5,243 bases of DNA from Acidimicrobiia bacterium (GCA_030623125.1 JAUXMQ010000108.1:1-5243); one strand, 5' to 3'. Numbered from the stretch's first letter, positions 1 through 5,209 are shown. Numbers and translations: made by a program. The notes: a model not told the origin generated them from the letters alone.

Positions 1-66
1 CGTCTCCAGGTAGTCGACGTCGCCCAACTCGTCGAGCAAGCGATGACGGGAGTACCGGTTGGCTGA
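1..66 (+). CDS. C-terminal end of an upstream gene (partial)
   Basis: Reading frame 1 is open from the window edge to a TGA at 64-66 and gives RLQVVDVAQLVEQAMTGVPV plus a final glycine. An 8-base overlap with the next gene's TTG start argues that it is a real coding end and part of the same operon. The tail looks like a short amphipathic helix ending in a flexible tip. The pattern V-x-D-V-A-Q-L-x-x-x-A-M-x-G loosely resembles the last helix of HdrB/CCG-domain proteins, but 21 residues are too few to assign a family. An alternative is any alpha/beta protein ending in a helix. Confidence 0.6.
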   Translation, partial: RLQVVDVAQLVEQAMTGVPVG

Positions 67-547
67 AGGCTCGACCCCAGTCTCGATCGGCAAGCAGCCA
101 GATCCCGTCGATGGTCTGAGTCTGATACTGGGGCAGTCCGCTGCGGACATCCTGCGTCTCCATATGTCGGTGATTGATCGGGAAGACCGCCTCGAGTCCG
201 GTACGGGCGGGTGGCTCTCAACGTTCCGATCCAACGCCGATGAGAGGGTGTCAGCCTCCCGGGAGTCGGTCTTGCGGGCCCTGAGAATGGCATCGGACGC
301 GACCAACTTTCGCATACTCCAGTTGTTGACCGATGGTGTCGGCACTCCGGTTGAGAACCTTGTCGAAGCCAGCGGTCTTGGTCGTCTCGCGCTTGCCGAG
401 AGAATCGGTGACCTCGTCTCGGCGGGACTGGCAGCCAAGATCCCCGAGGCAAATCAGGTAGCAGGCGTTCCTGCCGGTGCTGCTCTGGTTCGGCTTGTCG
501 AGTCGGCGGCCTCCCAGGCCTCAGCCGACCTGGGCGGTGGTGGCTGA
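59..547 (+). CDS. Winged-helix-like (ArsR-type fold) protein, 162 aa
   Basis: The role is unknown; the C-terminal half suggests a DNA-binding regulator or a protein-binding winged helix. Residues 1-70 have no recognised domain and include a polar, probably loosely folded stretch (45-70). Residues about 71-150 read as helix (VLRALRMASD), helix (TNFRILQLLTDG), then a helix-turn-helix-like segment (TPVENLVEASGLGRLALAERIGDLVSAGL at 96-124), followed by a short wing-like strand and a last helix. This order is typical of ArsR/MarR winged helices. The protein has no cysteine at all, so it cannot be a thiol-switch or metal-thiolate ArsR sensor like the sHdrR repressor of sulfur oxidisers. The start is TTG at 59, chosen because GGGAG (48-52) lies 6 bases upstream; it overlaps the upstream stop by 8 bases. 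Its place inside the operon suggests autoregulation or a structural role. The fold call is inference from the helix pattern. Confidence 0.6.
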   Translation: MAEGSTPVSIGKQPDPVDGLSLILGQSAADILRLHMSVIDREDRLESGTGGWLSTFRSNADERVSASRESVLRALRMASDATNFRILQLLTDGVGTPVENLVEASGLGRLALAERIGDLVSAGLAAKIPEANQVAGVPAGAALVRLVESAASQASADLGGGG

Positions 548-834
548 TGGATTGTGCTTTCTGCGAATACGAGGGGCCTCGCCCCGAGGTGCACGCCCAC
601 TTGACCGACACCCACGCCGACGAGGTGCGCACCTGGCAGACCGAGGGCTCGGGCCGACGCTATTTCGAGTTGGCCTGTCCAGATTGTGATGATTCGTTTC
701 GACACCAGGTGAAGCCCCGATCACGAGATCCCAACTTCTTGGACGAATACGCTCGGGAGATCAGGATCGTGGCCTTTGACCAGTTTCTTTATCACCGTCA
801 GCTAGCACATGAGGAGGAGTCTGAAAGTGGCTGA
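547..834 (+). CDS. Small protein with two putative zinc-binding modules, 95 aa
   Basis: The family is not recognised. Two CxxC/HxxxxH sets are visible. C3 and C6 are followed by H16/H18 and H23, giving a C-x2-C-x11-H-x4-H module very close to a C2H2 finger. C44 and C47 are followed much later by H83 and H88, separated by a 35-residue charged segment. Each set could hold one zinc ion, or the second could be a CxxC knuckle with the histidines incidental. The C-terminus is acidic (HEEESESG). The ATG overlaps the preceding stop by one base (TGATG), and no clear Shine-Dalgarno is seen, so translation is probably coupled to the gene before. The stop overlaps the next gene's GTG start by 8 bases. 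Possible roles are a nucleic-acid-binding partner of the winged-helix-like protein or an adaptor for the lipoyl carriers; neither is shown by sequence. Confidence 0.7.
   Translation: MDCAFCEYEGPRPEVHAHLTDTHADEVRTWQTEGSGRRYFELACPDCDDSFRHQVKPRSRDPNFLDEYAREIRIVAFDQFLYHRQLAHEEESESG
812..817 (+). promoter_or_regulatory. Shine-Dalgarno of LbpA-1
   Basis: AGGAGG lies 9 bases before GTG 827. This decides the start: the in-frame ATG at 809 would put the ribosome-binding site inside the coding sequence and add an unlikely MRRSLK leader. Confidence 0.85.
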
Positions 835-1267
835 AGTCAATGGGTGCAACATCCCCGAAGATCGGTACTACTGGCCGGAGAAGCACGTCTGGGTGTCCGT
901 CGACGACGGGGGGGTGGCCACCGTGGGCGTTACCGACGTAGCCCAGTTTCTGGCGAAGAAGATCATCTCGGCGTTGCCCAAGGCCGCCGGCCGCCCCACC
1001 AAGAAGGGGAGAAGTCTGGGCACTATCGAGAGCGGAAAGTGGGTCGGCCCTGTGACGTCCCCGCTGACCGGGGAGATCACCGAGACCAACCCGGCTATGG
1101 CTTCCGATCCGAGCATCATCAATCAGGACCCTTACGGAGATGGCTGGTTCGTCCGAATCCAACCTGTGGATTGGAAGGGTGAATCCGCGGATCTGGTCAC
1201 CGGACCGGAGGGTGTCCAGGCCTATCAAGCCTTTCTCGATGAGGAGGGTATCTCCTGTCTGGACTGA
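827..1267 (+). CDS. GcvH-like lipoate-binding protein (LbpA-1), 146 aa
   Basis: A lipoyl-domain carrier of the glycine-cleavage H-protein fold, expected to carry lipoate on K71 and act in the cytoplasm as a swinging arm. Visible family landmarks are HVWVSV (20-25, equivalent to EHEWV), GVTDVAQ (34-40, equivalent to GITxYAQ), the lysine motif TIESGKWVGP (66-75), SPLTGEITETN (78-88) and INQDPYGDGW (98-107). After the lysine comes WVGP, where true GcvH has an A-x-x-D/E type context, so this looks like the LbpA group and not a glycine-cleavage component. Length (146 aa) is slightly above normal GcvH (about 125-130) because of a C-terminal helix ending ISCLD. Cysteines are only at C7 and C144. The GTG start is set by the AGGAGG at 812-817. 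It overlaps the gene before by 8 bases and the next carrier by about 13. Partners are probably one of the two ligases in this operon. Confidence 0.93.
   Translation: MAEVNGCNIPEDRYYWPEKHVWVSVDDGGVATVGVTDVAQFLAKKIISALPKAAGRPTKKGRSLGTIESGKWVGPVTSPLTGEITETNPAMASDPSIINQDPYGDGWFVRIQPVDWKGESADLVTGPEGVQAYQAFLDEEGISCLD
1242..1247 (+). promoter_or_regulatory. Shine-Dalgarno pointing to a CTG start for LbpA-2
   Basis: AGGAGG, extended by a further G at 1248, lies inside the end of LbpA-1, 7 bases before CTG 1255 and 16 before CTG 1264. The spacing favours CTG 1255. No ATG, GTG or TTG exists in this frame between the upstream stop (1240-1242) and GTG 1348. Confidence 0.65.
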
Positions 1268-1710
1268 GTTATCGCGGCTGTCATGTTCCTCCCGACCGCT
1301 GGTATGACCTCGAGGGTGACCTCTGGATCAAGTTCGAGGATGACCTGGTGCGTCTGGGCATGACCGACGTCGCTCAGACCAGGATGGGGCGAATGGTCTC
1401 GATACTGATCAAGAAGCCCGGTCGGCGTGTCAAGACCGGAGGATCGGTGGCCACCGTCGAGAGTGCCAAGTGGGTGGGCCCGATACACACGCCTTTCGCA
1501 GGTGAGGTGGTCAAGACCAACATGGCGACCTTCAGCGAGGACATTCTCATCGCCAATCGCGACCCCTACGAAGCGGGATGGATCACATTGATCCGACCCG
1601 ATGACCCGGAGGCTCCCCATCGCCCTCTTCTCGAAGGCGAGGAGGCATTTCAGGCGTACGTCGGGCGCATCGATGAGCTCGATGTCAGCTGCTTTCGGTG
1701 TGAGGATTGA
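1255..1710 (+). CDS. GcvH-like lipoate-binding protein (LbpA-2), probable CTG start, 151 aa
   Basis: Second lipoyl carrier of H-protein fold, with K72 as the expected lipoylated residue in TVESAKWVGP. Other landmarks are DLWIKF (22-27), GMTDVAQ (35-41), TPFAGEVVKTN, and a DPYEAGW motif. The first conventional start in frame, GTG 1348, would delete the N-terminal strand pair (RGCHVPPDRWYDLEGDLWIKF) that aligns with LbpA-1 residues 6-25, so the true start must be upstream. CTG 1255 has an ideal ribosome-binding site 7 bases away and gives MSGLSYRGC. CTG 1264, overlapping the upstream TGA as CTGA, is the alternative (148 aa). C9 and C146 match C7 and C144 of LbpA-1, and an extra C149 lies near the C-terminus (SCFRCED). 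Residue numbers assume CTG 1255. The pairing with LbpA-1 suggests tandem duplication followed by divergence. Confidence is high for the gene, moderate for the start. Confidence 0.87.
   Translation: MSGLSYRGCHVPPDRWYDLEGDLWIKFEDDLVRLGMTDVAQTRMGRMVSILIKKPGRRVKTGGSVATVESAKWVGPIHTPFAGEVVKTNMATFSEDILIANRDPYEAGWITLIRPDDPEAPHRPLLEGEEAFQAYVGRIDELDVSCFRCED
1702..1706 (+). promoter_or_regulatory. Shine-Dalgarno of the first ligase
   Basis: GAGGA lies 6 bases before TTG 1713. The other in-frame TTG, at 1707, directly abuts this motif and has no other site, so 1713 is preferred. Confidence 0.55.
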
Positions 1711-1712
1711 GA

Positions 1713-2636
1713 TTGGACAGCACCAAGAGCCTTCGTGTCATCGACTTCGGCCGGGTGAGCGGTCTGCGCTCTCAGACGTTGTGGCACGCCATTGCCCATG
1801 GTGTGTCGTCAGGCGCCCCGCCCACACTGTCCTTCATGCAGCCCGACGAGTCCTACGTCTCCATCGGCTACCACCGAGGCATCGACGAGCTCAACCCCCA
1901 CAACGAGCTGCCGGTCTATCGCCGCATGGTCGGTGGCGGCCCTGTGTATGTCGACGATGGCCAGTACTTCTTTCAGATAGTGGTCCCGCTGGCAATGGCT
2001 CCCGCACGGCGAGGCGATGCCATCAGGACTCTTCTCGAGCCGGCCGTCGAAGCATTCAACGACGTCGGCATTTCCGCCACTCTTGATGCGAGAAACGAGG
2101 TCGTGGTGGGAGATCGCAAGATCTGTGGCCACGCAGCCGGTCAGATTTCCGGGTCGGTGGTGGTCGTGGGCAATCTCATCACACGATTTGACCATTTGGC
2201 GGCCGCGTCGATCGTCAGGGCGCCGAGTGAGGTGGCCCGTGAGGAGTTCCTCGCCCAGATGAGACGCTATGTCCTGGCCACGCCTGCCGATTCGGGGCTC
2301 TTCCTCGAAGCTGCCACCCGCCGCTATGGAGAGAGGTTGGGCCTTGGGGCTGAGCCGGGGACGCTCACGGACGAGGAACGGGATCAACTCGATGTCTTCG
2401 ACACCCTCTTCGTCGATCCAGAATGGGTAGATGGGTTGTCAACACACCAGAACGGCATGTGGAGGGCAAAGGTCAAGTCCGGAGTTTGGGTGGGCTCGGC
2501 GACCTGCGACGGCCACCGGGTGACCGCCAGCTTTCACGACGACGAAATCAAGGAGGTTCGGGTCGAGGGCCCCGACGGGACCTTCGAGGAGATGGACCAA
2601 TTGCTGGCCGCTCTGGCGGCCAACCCGCCGATCTAG
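1713..2636 (+). CDS. Lipoate-protein ligase family protein (first ligase), 307 aa
   Basis: A BPL/LplA-type cofactor transferase, expected to adenylate lipoate or octanoate and transfer it to the carriers' lysines. Residues (from TTG 1713) show YVSIGYH near 48-54, the nucleotide/acyl loop YRRMVGGGPVYVDDGQYFFQ starting near 69 (GGG 74-76), and the catalytic-lysine motif RNEVVVGDRKICGHA (K136), followed by the VVVVGNLI strand. GGG, not the GGR of LipM octanoyltransferases, and no cysteine in the loop before the lysine motif, favour ligase over LipM/LipL. The usual ND before the lysine is NE here. The C-terminal 55 residues (MWRAKVKSGVWVGSATCDGH onward) resemble the LplA accessory domain, so catalytic and accessory parts are fused. 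The N-terminus (SQTLWHAIA...PPTLSF) lacks the usual acidic D/E of classic LplA, and fits a divergent ligase subfamily. It lies between carriers 2 and 3. An in-frame TTG at 1707 is the alternative start (309 aa). Confidence 0.85.
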   Translation: MDSTKSLRVIDFGRVSGLRSQTLWHAIAHGVSSGAPPTLSFMQPDESYVSIGYHRGIDELNPHNELPVYRRMVGGGPVYVDDGQYFFQIVVPLAMAPARRGDAIRTLLEPAVEAFNDVGISATLDARNEVVVGDRKICGHAAGQISGSVVVVGNLITRFDHLAAASIVRAPSEVAREEFLAQMRRYVLATPADSGLFLEAATRRYGERLGLGAEPGTLTDEERDQLDVFDTLFVDPEWVDGLSTHQNGMWRAKVKSGVWVGSATCDGHRVTASFHDDEIKEVRVEGPDGTFEEMDQLLAALAANPPI

Positions 2637-2640
2637 CGCA

Positions 2641-2647
2641 GAGAGGA
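2641..2647 (+). promoter_or_regulatory. Shine-Dalgarno of LbpA-3
   Basis: GAGAGGA ends 5 bases before ATG 2653, inside the only true gap of the operon (16 bases). The nearby ATG at 2648 meets a stop at its third codon. Confidence 0.7.
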
Positions 2648-2652
2648 ATGAG

Positions 2653-3108
2653 ATGACATCACTGAGGATCAAGGGCTTCGAGGTCCGGACGGATCGTCTC
2701 TATGACCTTGTGCACCACATGTGGGTGAAGGATGTCGGTGACGGCCGGGTGCGCATCGGCATGGATTCGCTTGGTGTGGAGACATCGGGGACGCTCGCCC
2801 ATCTTTCAGCTGTTGCCGTCGGGACCGTCGTCTCACGAGGAGAGCCTTTTGGATCGCTGGAGGCGGAGAAGTATGTAGGACCTCTGGTGGCTCCACTCTC
2901 GGGGACGATCGTCGCCGTCAACGATGAGGTGTTCTCTGACCCGCGAAAGGTGGAGTCCGATCCTTACGAATCGGGCTGGATGATCGAGATGGAGACAGCC
3001 GACCTGGCAGCAGAACGCGGCGGGATGATTGAGGGCAACGACGCGATCGCCAGACGATTCGCCGAAAAGGTAACCGAGTATCGACTCGAAGGAGTGCTTG
3101 CCGAGTGA
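2653..3108 (+). CDS. GcvH-like lipoate-binding protein (LbpA-3), 151 aa
   Basis: Third lipoyl carrier, expected lipoylation at K73 in SLEAEKYVGP. H-protein landmarks are HHMWVKDV (21-28), an altered GMDSLG where the others have GMTDVAQ or GVTDVAQ, APLSGTIVAVN after the lysine, and DPYESGW. The KYVGP context matches the LbpA group. It is clearly more diverged than carriers 1 and 2 are from each other: it has no cysteine, lacks the T-D-V-A-Q motif, and has a long charged C-terminal helix (GNDAIARRFAEKVTEYRLEG). This suggests a different protein partner or ligase. ATG 2653 is supported by GAGAGGA. The stop overlaps the next gene's GTG by 4 bases (GTGA), linking this carrier most directly with the radical SAM enzyme downstream. 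Confidence 0.92.
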   Translation: MTSLRIKGFEVRTDRLYDLVHHMWVKDVGDGRVRIGMDSLGVETSGTLAHLSAVAVGTVVSRGEPFGSLEAEKYVGPLVAPLSGTIVAVNDEVFSDPRKVESDPYESGWMIEMETADLAAERGGMIEGNDAIARRFAEKVTEYRLEGVLAE

Positions 3109-4079
3109 CCCTCACACCCACCCGCGACACGTTCGAGATTCGTCGTGAGAACTTCGACGACGTCATCGAGTTCTACGCTCCCGGACTCAAGAAATGGGAA
3201 ACGAGTGAATGGAAGCCGACCAACGCCCGAAGATTTCTCCCCATCTCGGTGACCGGCGACGCCTGCGCTCTTCAATGCGACCACTGTCAGGCCAATGTGC
3301 TCAAGGGGATGATCTCGGCCAAGGCAGGAAAGGACTTGTATGAGATCGCCCATCGGCTTTGGGAAAGTGGCACCGACGGGATCCTCGTCTCGGGCGGCTC
3401 CAAGAGAGACGGAGGGGTGCCCCTCAACAAGCACATGGAGGCCATCGCCCGGATCAAACGAGACCTTCCTATGCGGATCATCGTCCACTCCGGCGTTGTC
3501 TATCCCGATGTCGCCGAGGGTCTCGCCGACGCCGGGGTCGACGGTGTCATGCTGGACATCATGGGGGCCGATGAGACCATCCGCGACGTCTATCACCTCG
3601 ACCTCACCACCGTGGATTTCGACCAATCCCTGGCGCTACTTGCAGCGCGAGACCTGACGATCATCCCCCACATCGTCATCGGTCTCCATTTCGGGAGATT
3701 TCTCGGTGAGCACACCGCGCTCGAGATGATCGCCAAGTATCCGGTTTCGACTCTGATCCTGGTGGTGCTCATGCCATTGACGGGAACGCCGATGGCCGGT
3801 GTCGCTCCGCCACCAGTCTCGGAGGTCACCGAGTTCTTCGCCCTTTCTCGCGAGACGATGCCCGACACCAAGATCAACCTCGGCTGTGGCCGGCCCATGG
3901 GCGAGATGAAGAAGGAGCTCGACTGGGGAGCAATCGACAACGGGTTCAACGGCATTGCCTACCCGGCCGAAGGAGCCATCGCCTACGCCGAATCCCGGGG
4001 CTTGACCCCGAGGTTGTACGAGTACTGCTGCTCACTCACATGGGCTGGAGATGGGTACCAGGAGGTTTCGATCGCATGA
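3105..4079 (+). CDS. Radical SAM protein, probable lipoyl synthase-type (LipS1/LipS2-like), 324 aa
   Basis: A radical SAM enzyme whose context points to sulfur insertion into protein-bound octanoyl chains, though this is inference. C54-x3-C58-x2-C61 (CALQCDHC) is the canonical [4Fe-4S]/SAM motif. SGGS (96-99) fits the glycine-rich SAM-amino-binding strand, and alternating strands and helices across 90-260 (IIVHSGV, GVMLDIMG, IPHIVIGLHFG, LILVVLMPLTG) fit a partial TIM barrel. Only three other cysteines exist: C261 (LGCGRPMG) and the pair C308/C309 (YCCSL), so these could bind an auxiliary cluster, as sulfur-inserting enzymes need. It is not LipA: the CX4CX5C N-terminal cluster and RSSY tail are absent. 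GTG 3105 overlaps the carrier stop by 4 bases, with GAAGGAG (3088-3094) 10 bases upstream. LipS1 and LipS2 cannot be told apart by eye; a biotin-synthase-related enzyme of another function remains possible. Confidence 0.85.
   Translation: MTLTPTRDTFEIRRENFDDVIEFYAPGLKKWETSEWKPTNARRFLPISVTGDACALQCDHCQANVLKGMISAKAGKDLYEIAHRLWESGTDGILVSGGSKRDGGVPLNKHMEAIARIKRDLPMRIIVHSGVVYPDVAEGLADAGVDGVMLDIMGADETIRDVYHLDLTTVDFDQSLALLAARDLTIIPHIVIGLHFGRFLGEHTALEMIAKYPVSTLILVVLMPLTGTPMAGVAPPPVSEVTEFFALSRETMPDTKINLGCGRPMGEMKKELDWGAIDNGFNGIAYPAEGAIAYAESRGLTPRLYEYCCSLTWAGDGYQEVSIA
4060..4066 (+). promoter_or_regulatory. Shine-Dalgarno of the second ligase
   Basis: AGGAGGT lies 9 bases before ATG 4076. It rules out the longer in-frame ATG at 4040, which is upstream of the site and inside the radical SAM gene. 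Confidence 0.85.
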
Positions 4080-5209
4080 CCCGCTGGCGATACTTGGTGG
4101 ATGACTCGGTGGGTGGCGCCGAGGGTCTTGCTTTTGATGAGTCCCTAGCAGCGAGTCACACCCGCAAGGGTGGCCCGGTCCCGATAACCCTTCGGCTCTA
4201 CACGTACCACGATCATGTGGCCCTCTGCGGCCGCTTCCAGCATCTCGAGGCCGAGATCGATGTCGATGCCTGTCATGAGATGGGGACCGAGTTCAACCGT
4301 CGCCCCACCGGTGGTGGCGCCATCGTCATGGGGGAGGGTCAGCTTGGGGTCGCCGTGTGCGCACCCGCGCCGGTCGAGCAGAGCCCAAAGGCGATCCTCC
4401 TCAAATACTCCGAGGGAATCGTTGCCGGTCTGGCCAAGTTAGGAGTCGAGGCTTCGTTCGGTGGCAAGAACGATCTAAAGGTCGATGGTCGCAAGATCGC
4501 CGGACTCGGCCTCTTTCTCGACGGGAACGGCGGGATGCTCTTTCACTCCAGCATTCTCGCCGACCTGGATACGCGGTTCATGCTCGACGTTCTCGACATC
4601 CCCGCCGCCAAACTGGGCGATGCCGCCGTGGGTGCCGTGGAGCGCCGGGTCACGACGCTGACAAGGGAGACTGGCCAGGAATGGACCGGAAAGTCGGCTC
4701 GCGACGCGATAGCAGAGGGTTTCGCCGGGGCGATGGGAGTTGAGCTGGTTGACGGCCGACCCACCGATTTGGAGCTGGAGCGAACCACCGGCCTCGTGGA
4801 ATCGAAGTACCAGACCGATGACTGGATTTTCCAACGAAGCCCTAGCTCCGACTCGACCGGGAGCGCCATGATCAAGACTCCCGGAGGTCTGGTCAGGCTT
4901 TATCTGGCCATGAGTGGCGACACCATCAAGAGCGCCCTGTTCGCCGGCGACTTCAACCAACTCCCAGCAGCTCTGTCGGAGTTCGAGAGCCGGCTCAAGT
5001 GGTCACGTCTCGATGAGCAGGCCCTGGATCGCTTGGCCAGCGACGCGATGCCTGACGGTTCCGGTCTCGGTGTGGGCAACGACGACATGGTCCGGGTTGT
5101 TCTCGACGCGGGGCGTCGGGCGACGGTGGTGGCGGTCGCTGCTCCATCCCGTACCGGATCGTGCTATTTCCCCGACTCAAATGAAGCCCTAGGAGAGGAA
5201 CCCCGATGA
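4076..5209 (+). CDS. lplA: Lipoate-protein ligase A family protein (second ligase), 377 aa
   Basis: A lipoate/octanoate-protein ligase expected to activate the acid as an acyl-adenylate and load the carriers. It is closer to classic LplA than the first ligase: AFDESLA (19-25) for the N-terminal DE motif, NRRPTGGGAIV (74-84) for the acyl-binding loop, GGKNDLKVDGRKIAG (129-143) with catalytic K140, and the FHSSIL strand equivalent to the GTLL motif. ERRVTTL (189-195) and KYQTDDWIFQRSP (244-256) match the link to the accessory domain, and IKTPGGLVRLYLA...SALFAGDF (266-293) matches that domain. A further 80 residues follow, ending with GSCYFPDSNEA, which I do not recognise. GGG, not GGR, argues against a LipM octanoyltransferase. 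ATG 4076 overlaps the preceding stop by 4 bases, and its own stop overlaps the next ATG by 4, so it is translationally coupled on both sides. Confidence 0.9.
   Translation: MTRWRYLVDDSVGGAEGLAFDESLAASHTRKGGPVPITLRLYTYHDHVALCGRFQHLEAEIDVDACHEMGTEFNRRPTGGGAIVMGEGQLGVAVCAPAPVEQSPKAILLKYSEGIVAGLAKLGVEASFGGKNDLKVDGRKIAGLGLFLDGNGGMLFHSSILADLDTRFMLDVLDIPAAKLGDAAVGAVERRVTTLTRETGQEWTGKSARDAIAEGFAGAMGVELVDGRPTDLELERTTGLVESKYQTDDWIFQRSPSSDSTGSAMIKTPGGLVRLYLAMSGDTIKSALFAGDFNQLPAALSEFESRLKWSRLDEQALDRLASDAMPDGSGLGVGNDDMVRVVLDAGRRATVVAVAAPSRTGSCYFPDSNEALGEEPR
5191..5199 (+). promoter_or_regulatory. Shine-Dalgarno of the downstream gene
   Basis: AGGAGAGGA lies 6 bases before ATG 5206 and supports the gene that begins there, although only its first codons are in the window. 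Confidence 0.7.

Noticed and set aside
761..1228. Antisense open frame (155 codons) opposite LbpA-1
   Set aside because: It mirrors a conserved lipoyl-domain gene and shows no domain of its own.
1240..1267. Programmed -1 frameshift fusing LbpA-1 and LbpA-2 into a double carrier
   Set aside because: The AGGAGG could act as a stimulator, but I see no slippery heptamer in the overlap, and initiation at CTG 1255 explains the layout more simply.
1809..2387. Long antisense open frame (192 codons) opposite the first ligase
   Set aside because: It lies fully opposite a gene with clear ligase motifs, has no recognisable domain, and is the type of shadow frame common in GC-rich DNA.
1713..2636. First ligase as an octanoyltransferase of LipM/LipL type
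   Set aside because: It has GGG where LipM has GGR and no cysteine at the expected position before the lysine motif.
2964..3626. Long antisense open frame (220 codons) opposite LbpA-3 and the radical SAM gene
   Set aside because: It crosses two well-supported sense genes, its composition is typical of a mirror frame, and no family is recognised.
4040..4075. Longer start (ATG 4040) for the second ligase
   Set aside because: The strong ribosome-binding site at 4060-4066 lies after it and fits ATG 4076, which also overlaps the previous stop by 4 bases.
827..5209. SirTM-macrodomain lipoylation operon (GcvH-L with LplA2)
   Set aside because: No sirtuin or macrodomain gene is present among the complete genes; only GcvH-like and ligase parts are shared.
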